A stretch of DNA of 64,000 nt, from contig JAFROD010000007.1 in NCBI GenBank assembly GCA_017429835.1, positions 1-64,000 of the forward strand, given 5' to 3'. Below the pieces are notes generated by a model. The model saw only the letters and a list, made by a program, of their open reading frames with translations, had not been told where the DNA came from and made no database searches. Of this stretch, positions 42,602 to 50,264 are shown one piece after another; the first letter of the stretch is position 1; each line of letters begins with the position of its first letter. The DNA comes from Oscillospiraceae bacterium. Its GTDB lineage: Bacteria; Bacillota; Clostridia; Oscillospirales; Oscillospiraceae. A program made the position numbers and the translations under genes.

Positions 42602-44593
42602 TCAATCGTCTCCTTTGCTCTTCAGTAAAAACTCCTGGATGCTGAATTCGTTTTCATACAGAAAATCCATGCAGTAAACGGGCTTGCCGTCAAGGTAGTC
42701 GGTATGGAAATCGCTGACTGCCTTCAGGATGATTTTGGCGCTCATGGAGGTATCCCGGCGCTTGTCGATAAAGTATTCCGCGCCGCTGTCGCTGAAGGAC
42801 ACCCGCAGCCATTCCGGCATCAGGGTGATTTTCACGCGGATATCCCCGGCGGCGGAATAGGCGTCCAGAATACGCTCGGTCAGCATTTCCTCCACCGCCA
42901 GGCGGATGGACAGCGCCCGCCGCATGTTATACCCGACGGCGCTCGCCAGTTCATTGACCAGGCTGGTGACCGGCACGATGGCGTAGCTGCTGTTTTTCAC
43001 CACGAGGTCGAACACCGTCACGCCGCCCGCAAGCTCTTCGTCCACCTCCAAAGCGCGAAGGCGGCGCAGCAGATCGGTCCGCAGCGCGCGCTGATCGATC
43101 TTGCCGTTTACGTTCAAGGGGAATTGTTCGTACAGGAAAATGTGGGAGGGGATCTTGAAGCGGGCGAGCCTGCTCCGCAGGTCGGTCTTAATCTTCTCGG
43201 GGTCGAAGCCCGTTTCGCCGCCTGTCATGGTGACGCAGGCTTCCACGCTTTCGCCGTAAATGGGGTGCGGCGCGCCCATGACCTTGACGTCCCGCACGTT
43301 TTCCACCTGATTCAGCGCATTTTCGATCTCCGAGGGAGAGATATTTTCTCCGCCCCGGATGATTACGTCCTTGATGCGTCCGGACAGATGCAGAAAGCCC
43401 TCCGGGTCGAAATAGCCCAAATCTCCGGTGTGCAGCCAGCCGTTTTCGTCGATCGGCTGCTTTTCCGGCGGCAGCTTGTCGTACCCGTTCATCAGGTTGT
43501 CGCCGCGCGCCACCACCTCGCCGATCTCGCCCTTTGGCAGGAAGCCGCCCCTGCCGTCTGCAATGCGGACGTCCAGCCCCTCGACGGGCTTGCCCACGGT
43601 CTGCGCCCGCTTTTCGACCAGATCGCCCGGGCGCACCATGGTCAGCGGCGCGGCTTCGCTTTGCCCGTACATGTTGATGAAGGTGGCGTTGGCAAATTGC
43701 AGCTCCAGACGCATCATCTGCACCGGGGTGGACATGCCGCCCGCGATCATGCAAAGCCGCAGATGCGGCGCCGCGTTCTCCTCGAAGCCTTCTGCCTCCG
43801 CCAGCGCCAGATAGACCGCGCCGACCGCCGCCATATCGGACAGACGGTGCGCGCCGATCTCCCGCAGCAGCGTATCCGGCTTGTAGTTGGCGGGCAGACA
43901 CACCGTCGCTCCCCGGCACAAATACGCGTAGCTCATAAGCAGACCCAGAATATGGAACAGCGGCACTGCCACGCAGACGCTGCGCCCGGCGGAGTCCGCG
44001 ATGTTCCCGTTGAAAGCGTCCGCGTCAAAGGAAAGCGCCCGCTGGGAGATCTGCACCGCCTTGGGCTTGGAGGTGGTGCCGGAGGTGAAGATAATAAACG
44101 CCGTATCCTTCGCTTCGTCCTCGGTGCGGGCGTCCGGCTCTTCCGCGCCGTCCGGGAAGGCGGTTGCCAAATCCAGCACGGACGGACGAATATCCAGGCA
44201 GCGGCTTTCGCCAATGCCGGTCAGAGCGGCAAGCTTCCGCATGGCGTCCGGCTCCTTTTTCGTCTCCCCATTGTCGCCGCAGAGCAGGAAGTCCGTTTCC
44301 GTCATGGAAAGCAGCTCGCGCGCATCCTCGGCGCTCATGCTGTAGTTCAGCAGGACGGCAGTGCCGCCCGCTTGCACGACGGCGAAAAAGGCGATGAGCC
44401 AGTTGGCGCAGTTATAGCCCCACAGCGCGACTCGGCTGCCTTTTCCGACGCCCATTTCGCGCAGCTTTTTGTTCAGTCCGTCGATTCCCCGATACAGCTC
44501 GGCGTAGGTGCAGCTTGTACCGCCGCTCACGATGGCAGGTCTGCCGGGATCCTCGCGGCTCAGCCGCGAAGAGAACAGCGCGCTCTTTTTCAT
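42602..44593 (-). CDS. Acyl-AMP ligase fused to a C-terminal GHKL-like domain
   Basis: Residues 1-500 are a full AMP-forming ligase: P-loop T-S-G-T-T-S-K-P-K (170-178), Y-G-Q-S-E-A-A, H-T-G-D-L-G-Y near 390, G-R-I-K-D-V-I-I-R-G-G, and the C-terminal catalytic Lys in V-N-G-K-I-D. Instead of a carrier domain, residues about 525-655 resemble the RsbW fold: A-V-E-E-M-L-T-E in the N-box (Asn lost), S-D-S-G-A-E-Y-F in the G1 position, and a closing C-M-D-F-L-Y strand. It should activate a carboxylic or fatty acid for the two acyltransferases downstream. The extra domain makes it a candidate client of the partner switch. Confidence 0.82.
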   Translation of the reverse strand: MKKSALFSSRLSREDPGRPAIVSGGTSCTYAELYRGIDGLNKKLREMGVGKGSRVALWGYNCANWLIAFFAVVQAGGTAVLLNYSMSAEDARELLSMTETDFLLCGDNGETKKEPDAMRKLAALTGIGESRCLDIRPSVLDLATAFPDGAEEPDARTEDEAKDTAFIIFTSGTTSKPKAVQISQRALSFDADAFNGNIADSAGRSVCVAVPLFHILGLLMSYAYLCRGATVCLPANYKPDTLLREIGAHRLSDMAAVGAVYLALAEAEGFEENAAPHLRLCMIAGGMSTPVQMMRLELQFANATFINMYGQSEAAPLTMVRPGDLVEKRAQTVGKPVEGLDVRIADGRGGFLPKGEIGEVVARGDNLMNGYDKLPPEKQPIDENGWLHTGDLGYFDPEGFLHLSGRIKDVIIRGGENISPSEIENALNQVENVRDVKVMGAPHPIYGESVEACVTMTGGETGFDPEKIKTDLRSRLARFKIPSHIFLYEQFPLNVNGKIDQRALRTDLLRRLRALEVDEELAGGVTVFDLVVKNSSYAIVPVTSLVNELASAVGYNMRRALSIRLAVEEMLTERILDAYSAAGDIRVKITLMPEWLRVSFSDSGAEYFIDKRRDTSMSAKIILKAVSDFHTDYLDGKPVYCMDFLYENEFSIQEFLLKSKGDD

Positions 44594-44650
44594 TCCCTCA
44601 CATCCTTGTCTGCGAAAGCTTTGTTATGCAGGTATTCTTTCTCATTCAGT

Positions 44651-44701
44651 ATTGTAACAAATTCTCCGCAGCATAGTCAAGGCGATGTTCCAAATTGTCA
44701 A
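44651..44701 (-). promoter_or_regulatory. Promoter of the ligase operon with paired GTCAA boxes, copy C
   Basis: Minus strand: TTGACT (44675-44680), 18 bp, TACAAT (44651-44656). GTCAA at 44676-44680 and 44697-44701 are again 21 bp apart, with GTTCCAAA between, and the nearer one forms the -35 box as in copy B. Confidence 0.72.
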
Positions 44702-44764
44702 ATCCGGATTTTCGCTCATTGCTTGCATTTTTCGCCGCTTCGGTTTAAAATAATTGCAGAATCA

Positions 44765-44908
44765 GACATTGGGGGCGAATTGTGCGTGAACGCTATATTC
44801 GCAGAAAGGCTCGAAATCATGTGCGGCGGCAAGTTAACGATACAGCCCGACGACGGCGGCGGAACCGTGGTGACGGTGACGATCCCGGACAGGTCTGAAC
44901 AAACATAG
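44765..44908 (+). pseudogene. C-terminal remnant of a sensor histidine kinase (HATPase end)
   Basis: The reading frame ending at the TAG 44906-44908 encodes A-E-R-L-E-I-M-C-G-G-K-L-T-I and G-G-T-V-V-T-V-T-I-P, the last part of a YesM/LytS-type HATPase domain. Nothing upstream on this strand fits the rest of a kinase; that DNA is the ligase gene in antisense. The piece is probably all that remains of a kinase gene displaced by rearrangement. Confidence 0.6.
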
Positions 44909-44941
44909 CTGAGTAGTCAGCCGGCAGAAAAGAGGAATACT

Positions 44942-46411
44942 ATGATTTCGTTGTTGATTTCGTTTACGGTCCTGCTGGTGGGCTATCTAATCTACAGCAG
45001 GGTCGCGGAAAAGATTTTTGCCCCGGATGACCGGAAAACGCCCGCCATTGCGATCAACGACGGCGTGGACTGCGTGCCGATGAAGCCGTGGAAGGCGTTT
45101 CTGGTGCAGCTTCTGAACATTGCGGGCACGGGACCGATCTTCGGGGCGCTCATGGGCGCGGTGTTCGGACCGGTGGTCTTCCTTTGGATCGTGTTCGGCT
45201 CCATTTTGGGCGGCGCGGTGCACGACTACATGAGCGGCATGATTAGCTCACGGCACGGGGGCGCTTCGATCGCGGAGCTGTCGGGTACATACCTTGGAAA
45301 AGTTGCCAAGTGGGTCATGCGTATCTTTTCGGTCGTGCTGCTGGTGCTCTGCGGCACGGTGTTTGTCACCAGCCCCGCGGGTCTGCTCGACAAGTTGACG
45401 CCGGACTGGATGAACGGCACGTTCTGGGCGGTCGTCATTCTTGCCTATTATCTGCTGGCGACGCTGCTGCCCATCGACAAGCTCATCGGCAAGCTGTATC
45501 CTGTCTTCGGCGTGCTGCTGATCGTCATGGCAGCCGCGGTCATCGGCGGGATCCTGTTCTCCGGCGGAAAGTTCACGATCCCGGAGCTTTCCCTGCAAAA
45601 CCTGCATCCGGACGGTACGCCCGTCTGGCCGTACATGTTCATCACGGTCGCCTGCGGCGCGGTGTCCGGCTTCCACGCGACGCAGTCGCCCATGATCGCC
45701 AAGTGCATCCGCTCGGAAAAGGAAGGTCGAAAGATTTTTTACGGCGCGATGATCAGCGAATCGGTCATCGCCCTGGTCTGGGCGGCTGCCGGCGTAGCCT
45801 TCTACGGCACGACGCAGCTTCTCAATGACGCGCTTGCAAACGGCGCGTCCAACGTGGTCTATGAGATCTCCACCGGCGTGCTCGGCGTTTTCGGCGGCGT
45901 GCTCGCGGTCGCAGGCGTCGTCGCCTGCCCCATCACCTCGGGCGACACCGCCTTTCGCAGCGCGCGGCTGATTTTGGCGGAGATTTTCAAGCTCGATCAA
46001 AAGAGCGTCAAAAACCGTTTGCTGCTGACGATCCCGCTGCTGGGCGTCGGCGGGCTGCTGACGTGGTTTGCCATCGTCAACGACAACGGCTTCCAGACCA
46101 TCTGGCGCTACTTCTCGTGGAGCAATCAGACCCTCGCCATGATCGCGCTGTGGGTATCGACCGCGTATCTGCTCAAAAAGGGCAAGTACCGCTTCGGCTC
46201 CCTGCTGACCGCCTTTCCCGCGACCTTTATGACCGGTGTCAGCGTGACCTACATCCTCATGGCAAAAGAGGGCTTACAGCTAAACAGGACCGTTTCCTAT
46301 CTCGTCGGCGCGGCGGCAGCGGCAGCGTTGTTCGCCGTCTATCTGGCGGCGCTGATCCGCAGACAGCGAACGTTTCGCGGAAGAAGCTTTTTGACAAACG
46401 CGGATCAGTGA
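44942..46411 (+). CDS. cstA: CstA-family peptide / pyruvate transporter
   Basis: A 489-residue polytopic membrane protein of the carbon-starvation CstA family, short form typical of Firmicutes. Conserved family segments are visible: N-D-G-V-D-C-V-P, G-P-I-F-G-A-L-M-G, H-D-Y-M-S-G, G-F-H-A-T-Q-S-P-M and T-S-G-D-T-A-F-R. These proteins import peptides or pyruvate on nutrient limitation. AAAAGAGGAAT precedes the ATG. It stands alone; the next gene on this strand is 1.4 kb away. Confidence 0.9.
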   Translation: MISLLISFTVLLVGYLIYSRVAEKIFAPDDRKTPAIAINDGVDCVPMKPWKAFLVQLLNIAGTGPIFGALMGAVFGPVVFLWIVFGSILGGAVHDYMSGMISSRHGGASIAELSGTYLGKVAKWVMRIFSVVLLVLCGTVFVTSPAGLLDKLTPDWMNGTFWAVVILAYYLLATLLPIDKLIGKLYPVFGVLLIVMAAAVIGGILFSGGKFTIPELSLQNLHPDGTPVWPYMFITVACGAVSGFHATQSPMIAKCIRSEKEGRKIFYGAMISESVIALVWAAAGVAFYGTTQLLNDALANGASNVVYEISTGVLGVFGGVLAVAGVVACPITSGDTAFRSARLILAEIFKLDQKSVKNRLLLTIPLLGVGGLLTWFAIVNDNGFQTIWRYFSWSNQTLAMIALWVSTAYLLKKGKYRFGSLLTAFPATFMTGVSVTYILMAKEGLQLNRTVSYLVGAAAAAALFAVYLAALIRRQRTFRGRSFLTNADQ

Positions 46412-46624
46412 TTTGAGAACACCAAAACAATTCTCATTGCGACATATGTGACGGCTTGAGAACTCTGTCAGCCCGAATGCGAAGCCTTCTTCATCTAAAC
46501 GCTATCGCAAGAACTTCGAAGAATTTGTATCAGAAACACAATGCCCAATAGAATTAAGGATTTTTTCACGGCAATTTTTTGTTGCCACAGAGAAACTATA
46601 AACGCTGTTTTCTCTGAATAGAAG

Positions 46625-46674
46625 CTGCCTGTCATATGCCTTGTTGAGAATAGCAAGGTCACTATGGCAGGCAG
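46625..46674. terminator. Imperfect hairpin between cstA and the XRE gene
   Basis: CTGCCTGTCATATGCCTTG pairs imperfectly with the stretch ending ATGGCAGGCAG, followed by TTTGTT. It lies between convergent genes and may end both transcripts. The remaining 46412-46624 shows nothing I can name. Confidence 0.5.
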
Positions 46675-46701
46675 TTTGTTATTTGATTTGTCGGTCTCCG
46701 A

Positions 46702-46917
46702 TCAGACGACTTCTCCGGTGCTGTTGACGCGGAAGTTGGATTCAAAGGTGCAGCCCAATGCTTTGGCAATCTGTTCCAATTCGGGAATCGTAAAGTTATT
46801 CTTCTTAAACTTATAACTCAGTTTTTGCGGTGTGATACCCAATCTTCTTGCAAGTTCCGCTTCGGAAATATTTCCCTGTGTAATAAGTAGGATCCTGATT
46901 TTTTGCGTCATGTTCAT
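46702..46917 (-). CDS. XRE-family helix-turn-helix regulator
   Basis: A 71-residue protein that is almost entirely a HTH_3 domain: E-A-E-L-A-R-R-L-G-I-T-P-Q-K-L-S-Y-K-F, then I-P-E-L-E-Q-I-A-K-A-L-G-C. The ATG at 46917 follows GGGAGGACTCAAA; longer starts upstream lack a ribosome site. It is divergent from the promoter at 47085, whose spacer is a perfect palindrome, so it is the obvious candidate repressor of that promoter. Confidence 0.85.
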   Translation of the reverse strand: MNMTQKIRILLITQGNISEAELARRLGITPQKLSYKFKKNNFTIPELEQIAKALGCTFESNFRVNSTGEVV

Positions 46918-47084
46918 TTTGAGTCCTCCCTTGTGTTTGTAAAGATAGTATATCACTTTTTCGCAGAACATCAAGAAAAATATTGGATTATACATTAAAA
47001 TCTTCAGACATCAAGAATTATGTGATAATGTCTTTCTCTTTAAGATGTTGCAATAAAAATTTTTATAAAAATATCAAAAATCGC

Positions 47085-47112
47085 TTGACAATATCAAAAT
47101 ATTTGATATAAT
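47085..47112 (+). promoter_or_regulatory. Promoter with palindromic operator in the spacer
   Basis: TTGACA (47085-47090), 16-bp spacer, TATAAT (47107-47112). ATATCAAA at 47091-47098 and TTTGATAT at 47102-47109 form a perfect inverted repeat filling the spacer, a typical site for a phage-type repressor. It drives transcription into the repeat cluster and on towards the HTH and integrase genes. Confidence 0.7.
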
Positions 47113-47160
47113 GTAATTGTGGTTGAGATGCCACGACACAAAAATGTCGTGCAGGCTCAA

Positions 47161-47687
47161 TTGCAAAACGAAGTTCCAGTTTGCAAAAGTAAGTTCCGGA
47201 TCAGAGATTTCTTGCAAGAGTAAGTTCCGGGAATTCAAGAAATCTGGAAGTAAATCTTGCAAAATATAGGCAGACTGAAAATTCGGATTGCAAACCAGAA
47301 GTTACTATGCCAAAGCATATCTGGCTCAAAAAGCGCCAATAGAGATGAAAGATACGGCACAATTTTGCAATAGTAACTTCCATCTCTGTTGCAATGACTT
47401 TTTGTAAGGGGCTCTGCCCCTTAGACCCCGAGGTTTATCGCTTTGGTTTCCATGGGGCAGCAAATAGAGCAGCACCCGAAGATGCTGCCCCACGGAACCC
47501 AATGTGCCGCTCAGGTCGCTCCTCAGCGTTGCCCTACCCTGCACGTTGAGAAAGCATAATCATTATATCCGATGTCCTTGTGGATTTCAATATACAGAAC
47601 CCATATTTGCAAGTTTAAATTCTATGAAAGGTTTTGCAATCTTAATTTCCGGCTGGCAACTCAGATGACTGGAACTTAACTTTGCAA
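47161..47687. repeat. Ten copies of a 17-bp TTGCAA-N4-AAGTTCC repeat
   Basis: Direct copies start at 47161, 47181, 47212, 47288, 47365, 47389, 47607 and 47634. Inverted copies lie at 47246-47262 and 47671-47687. The best are TTGCAAAAGTAAGTTCC (47181) and TTGCAAGAGTAAGTTCC (47212). Most share TTGCAA, a variable 4 bp and an AAGTTCC-like end. Between the two sub-clusters lie hairpins at about 47409-47428 and 47454-47492. No gene is visible in 46918-47851. Arm-type sites for the integrase at 48082 are the most likely role. Confidence 0.75.
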
Positions 47688-47851
47688 TTCAACAAAATGT
47701 CGTGCAGAATGCTGCAACATCCTGCACGACCGCAAGAAAGCCACCCGACAAAGAGAAGCTGTCTGCGAATTCATCATACCACGAAACTCGGACGTTTTCA
47801 AGGTTTGATTGCAGCAGCTTCACACAGAAACAGAAAGTGAGGTATTGCAAA

Positions 47852-48070
47852 ATGAACGAAAGAAAACAGTCCGAGTTTTTGACGATCGCCGAGGTTAAGG
47901 CGATCCTGAACATCAGCCTGGCCTCCGCCTATGAGCTGACCCACCGGAAGGACTTCCCCGTCTGCCGGTTTGGGGGCAGCATTCGCGTTCCGAGTACGGC
48001 TCTCCAGATCTGGATCCAGCAGCACACGCAGATGCCGAAGAGCTTGCGTGATGCGATGCTGTCAGCATAG
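47852..48070 (+). CDS. AlpA/excisionase-like helix-turn-helix protein
   Basis: A 72-residue HTH_17 protein: F-L-T-I-A-E-V-K-A-I-L-N-I-S-L-A-S-A-Y, then F-P-V-C-R-F-G-G-S-I-R-V-P. This is the pattern of small excisionase or AlpA-type DNA-binding proteins that accompany tyrosine integrases. The ATG at 47852 has GTGAGG upstream. The integrase gene starts 11 bp downstream. It may act as directionality factor or as regulator of the integrase. Confidence 0.85.
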   Translation: MNERKQSEFLTIAEVKAILNISLASAYELTHRKDFPVCRFGGSIRVPSTALQIWIQQHTQMPKSLRDAMLSA

Positions 48071-48081
48071 GAGGCCACGGC

Positions 48082-49206
48082 ATGAAAAGGAAAGCGAACG
48101 GTTCGGGAAGCATTGTCCGTTTGAGCAACGGAAAGTGGCATGCAAAGCTGATGATGGGATATCGCCCCGACGGTAAAAAGAATATTATTTGTTTCACCGC
48201 CGATACGAAAGGCGAAGTTCAGCAGATGGTGCGTAATTACCAGCAGGAGCAGGCTGAAAACATGGATACCAAGAAAAGCGTCTCTTTTGCAGAGTGGGCG
48301 AACACCTGGTATCAGGATTATCAGACCGAAGTCCAGCCGTCTACGTACAGCAACTACAAATATACGTTGAGTACGCTGATCAACTATTTCGGAGAGCGGC
48401 AGCTCTGCGATATCAAGCAGATCGACATTAACAGGTTTTTGGATGCGCTGACCGAGCAGGGGTATTCCCGCTCCAAAGTCAGCAAGTGCAAGGCGATGCT
48501 GATCCAGATCTTCAACGCCGGGATCGCCAACGATCTTGTGGACAAGAATCCTGCCGCGGTTGCCAAGGCGAAGCGCAAGCTTGCGCAGGCGGACGAAGAA
48601 GACATCGGCTCCAAGGATGCCTTTACGGAAGCCGAAGTACAGCTGATGATCGACCATCTGCAGGACAATCTGCTTGGTAACAGCATCCTTCTGATGATCG
48701 GCAGCGGTATGCGGACGCAGGAATTGCTTGCTTTGACCAAAGGCGATATTGCATCTGACGGGTCATCCGTCCATATTACGAAGGCAATCGAAATGGTGGA
48801 CGGTCAGCCGAAGCTCGGTCCGCCGAAAAGCAAGCGCAGCCGCCGCACGATCCCGATCCCCTCGAATTACCGCTTTTTCGCCAAGCGCGTCCGTGAGCTC
48901 GGCGGAAGCAAGTATGTATGGGAATCCTCTCGCGGGAACAGCCTTTACAGCGTCGGTACCTTCCGCAGGCAGTATTACGCTGCGTTAAAGCAGATCCCAG
49001 GCATACGTCTGCTTTCGCCGCATTGCTGCAGGCATACTTACGTTACGCGCCTGCAGGAAAGAGGCATCTCCATTGACCTTGTGGCAAGACTCGCAGGGCA
49101 CTCGCGCATTTCCACTACGGACAACTATATTCACACATCCATTGACACGCTTGCAGCGGCAGTCGATGTTTTGAACGCTGCAAATGCAGCAGGAGGAGTT
49201 TCATAA
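48082..49206 (+). CDS. Tyrosine integrase (phage / ICE type)
   Basis: A 374-residue recombinase with three parts: an arm-binding domain (G-S-G-S-I-V-R-L-S-N-G-K-W-H, residues 7-20), a SAM-like core-binding domain (about 65-165), and a catalytic domain with Arg211 (G-M-R-T-Q-E), Lys in the K-S-K-R beta turn (249-252), His314-x-x-Arg317 (H-C-C-R), His340 (A-G-H) and Tyr349. The active site is complete. Its stop shares one base with the start of the OB/HD gene. The arm-binding domain fits the ten short repeats upstream. Confidence 0.93.
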   Translation: MKRKANGSGSIVRLSNGKWHAKLMMGYRPDGKKNIICFTADTKGEVQQMVRNYQQEQAENMDTKKSVSFAEWANTWYQDYQTEVQPSTYSNYKYTLSTLINYFGERQLCDIKQIDINRFLDALTEQGYSRSKVSKCKAMLIQIFNAGIANDLVDKNPAAVAKAKRKLAQADEEDIGSKDAFTEAEVQLMIDHLQDNLLGNSILLMIGSGMRTQELLALTKGDIASDGSSVHITKAIEMVDGQPKLGPPKSKRSRRTIPIPSNYRFFAKRVRELGGSKYVWESSRGNSLYSVGTFRRQYYAALKQIPGIRLLSPHCCRHTYVTRLQERGISIDLVARLAGHSRISTTDNYIHTSIDTLAAAVDVLNAANAAGGVS

Positions 49207-50150
49207 TGCTGAATTACAATGAAAGAGTTGATGATATTTTCGTGTTCTCCGGTATTCGTATCCTTAAAACGCAGGCAGGAAAGCCTTACGTCACCGGGGC
49301 TCTTATCCGCGGAAAGGACCGGGTTCGCGTGGTAGCTTGGAACACGACAGAGAACGATGTCGCCGGCATGGAGGGATCCTTTGTCTCCGTGCAGGGCGTA
49401 GTTGGCGAGTATAATGGAGAAAAGCAGATCACGGCGGACAGCATTCGCTGTGTTGAGGACAAGACCGTGTTTGATCCCTCCCAGATCGTGCCCACTGCCC
49501 CAATCGACGTGGAAGCATGTTTTGCGGAAGTGGTGAAAACCATCAACAGCATGAAGGACCTTGCGCTCAAGCATATTTGCGAGAGCATTATCGGTTGGTT
49601 TGGCGAGGATATGATTAAGACGCTGCCGGCAGCCAAAAGTGTTCATCATGCGTTTATCGGCGGCTTGCTGATGCATATCTATACGATGCTTATGCTCGCC
49701 AAAGCCCTTTGCTGGGTTTACAACAGATGCCCCGGCAGAGAAAGCGCAATCGATATGGATCTTCTTTCTGCCGGAATCATTTTTCATGACATCGGCAAAG
49801 CTTTGGAGTTCCATCTGAACAAGTGTGGGCTTGTCGCGGATTATACGCCGGAGGGACGTCAGTTCGGTCATTCTGTGCTCGGAGCGCGGATCGTCGATAG
49901 CTTTTTTCTTGAAAAGCCGTCAAACAGGATCACTCAGTTGAAACACTTGCTGCTTTCCCATCACGGCAGCCCCGAACATGGCGCGGCAGTTCTGCCTATG
50001 ACGCTGGAAGCAATCATTCTGTCGCAGCTTGACAGCCTGGACAGCAAAACAGAAGCTGCCATGGAGGCGCTGGACGAAATCTCGCCCGGCAACTATACCG
50101 ATCGGCTTTTGGCATTTGACGGCAGGCAGCTTTACAAGCCGCAGTTGTAA
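49206..50150 (+). CDS. OB-fold / HD-domain protein (YhaM-like 3'-5' exonuclease)
   Basis: The 314-residue protein has an N-terminal OB fold (residues about 1-95: K-P-Y-V-T-G-A-L-I-R-G-K-D), a linker with V-P-T-A-P-I-D, and an HD domain with H-H-A-F-I-G-G-L-L-M-H (147-157), H-D-I-G-K (194-198) and a later H-H-G-S-P-E motif. This is the YhaM layout, a 3'-5' exoribonuclease acting on RNA and ssDNA. AGGAGGAG precedes the ATG at 49206, which overlaps the integrase stop. A damaged paralogue lies at 9810-10120. Why it is coupled to an integrase is unclear; processing of DNA ends or transcripts is possible. Confidence 0.85.
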   Translation: MLNYNERVDDIFVFSGIRILKTQAGKPYVTGALIRGKDRVRVVAWNTTENDVAGMEGSFVSVQGVVGEYNGEKQITADSIRCVEDKTVFDPSQIVPTAPIDVEACFAEVVKTINSMKDLALKHICESIIGWFGEDMIKTLPAAKSVHHAFIGGLLMHIYTMLMLAKALCWVYNRCPGRESAIDMDLLSAGIIFHDIGKALEFHLNKCGLVADYTPEGRQFGHSVLGARIVDSFFLEKPSNRITQLKHLLLSHHGSPEHGAAVLPMTLEAIILSQLDSLDSKTEAAMEALDEISPGNYTDRLLAFDGRQLYKPQL

Positions 50151-50179
50151 ACTCTGAAAACAAAATGTCGTTGAGATAG

Positions 50180-50236
50180 ATAACGCCCGGCTTAACTGAG
50201 GATCTTTTCGATTCCGCAGTCAAAGCCGGGCATTAT
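50180..50236. terminator. Hairpin between convergent genes
   Basis: ATAACGCCCGGCTT (50180-50193) pairs with AAGCCGGGCATTAT (50223-50236) with one mismatch. It lies between the OB/HD gene (+) and the zinc-finger gene (-). Confidence 0.6.
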
Positions 50237-50264
50237 GATTGCTTACTACAGGAGTCTCGTCTCG

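Noticed and set aside
42704..44764. A 734-codon plus-strand frame opposite the acyl-AMP ligase
   Set aside because: Almost all of it is antisense to the ligase. Only its last 48 codons, outside the ligase, look coded, and these are reported as a kinase remnant.
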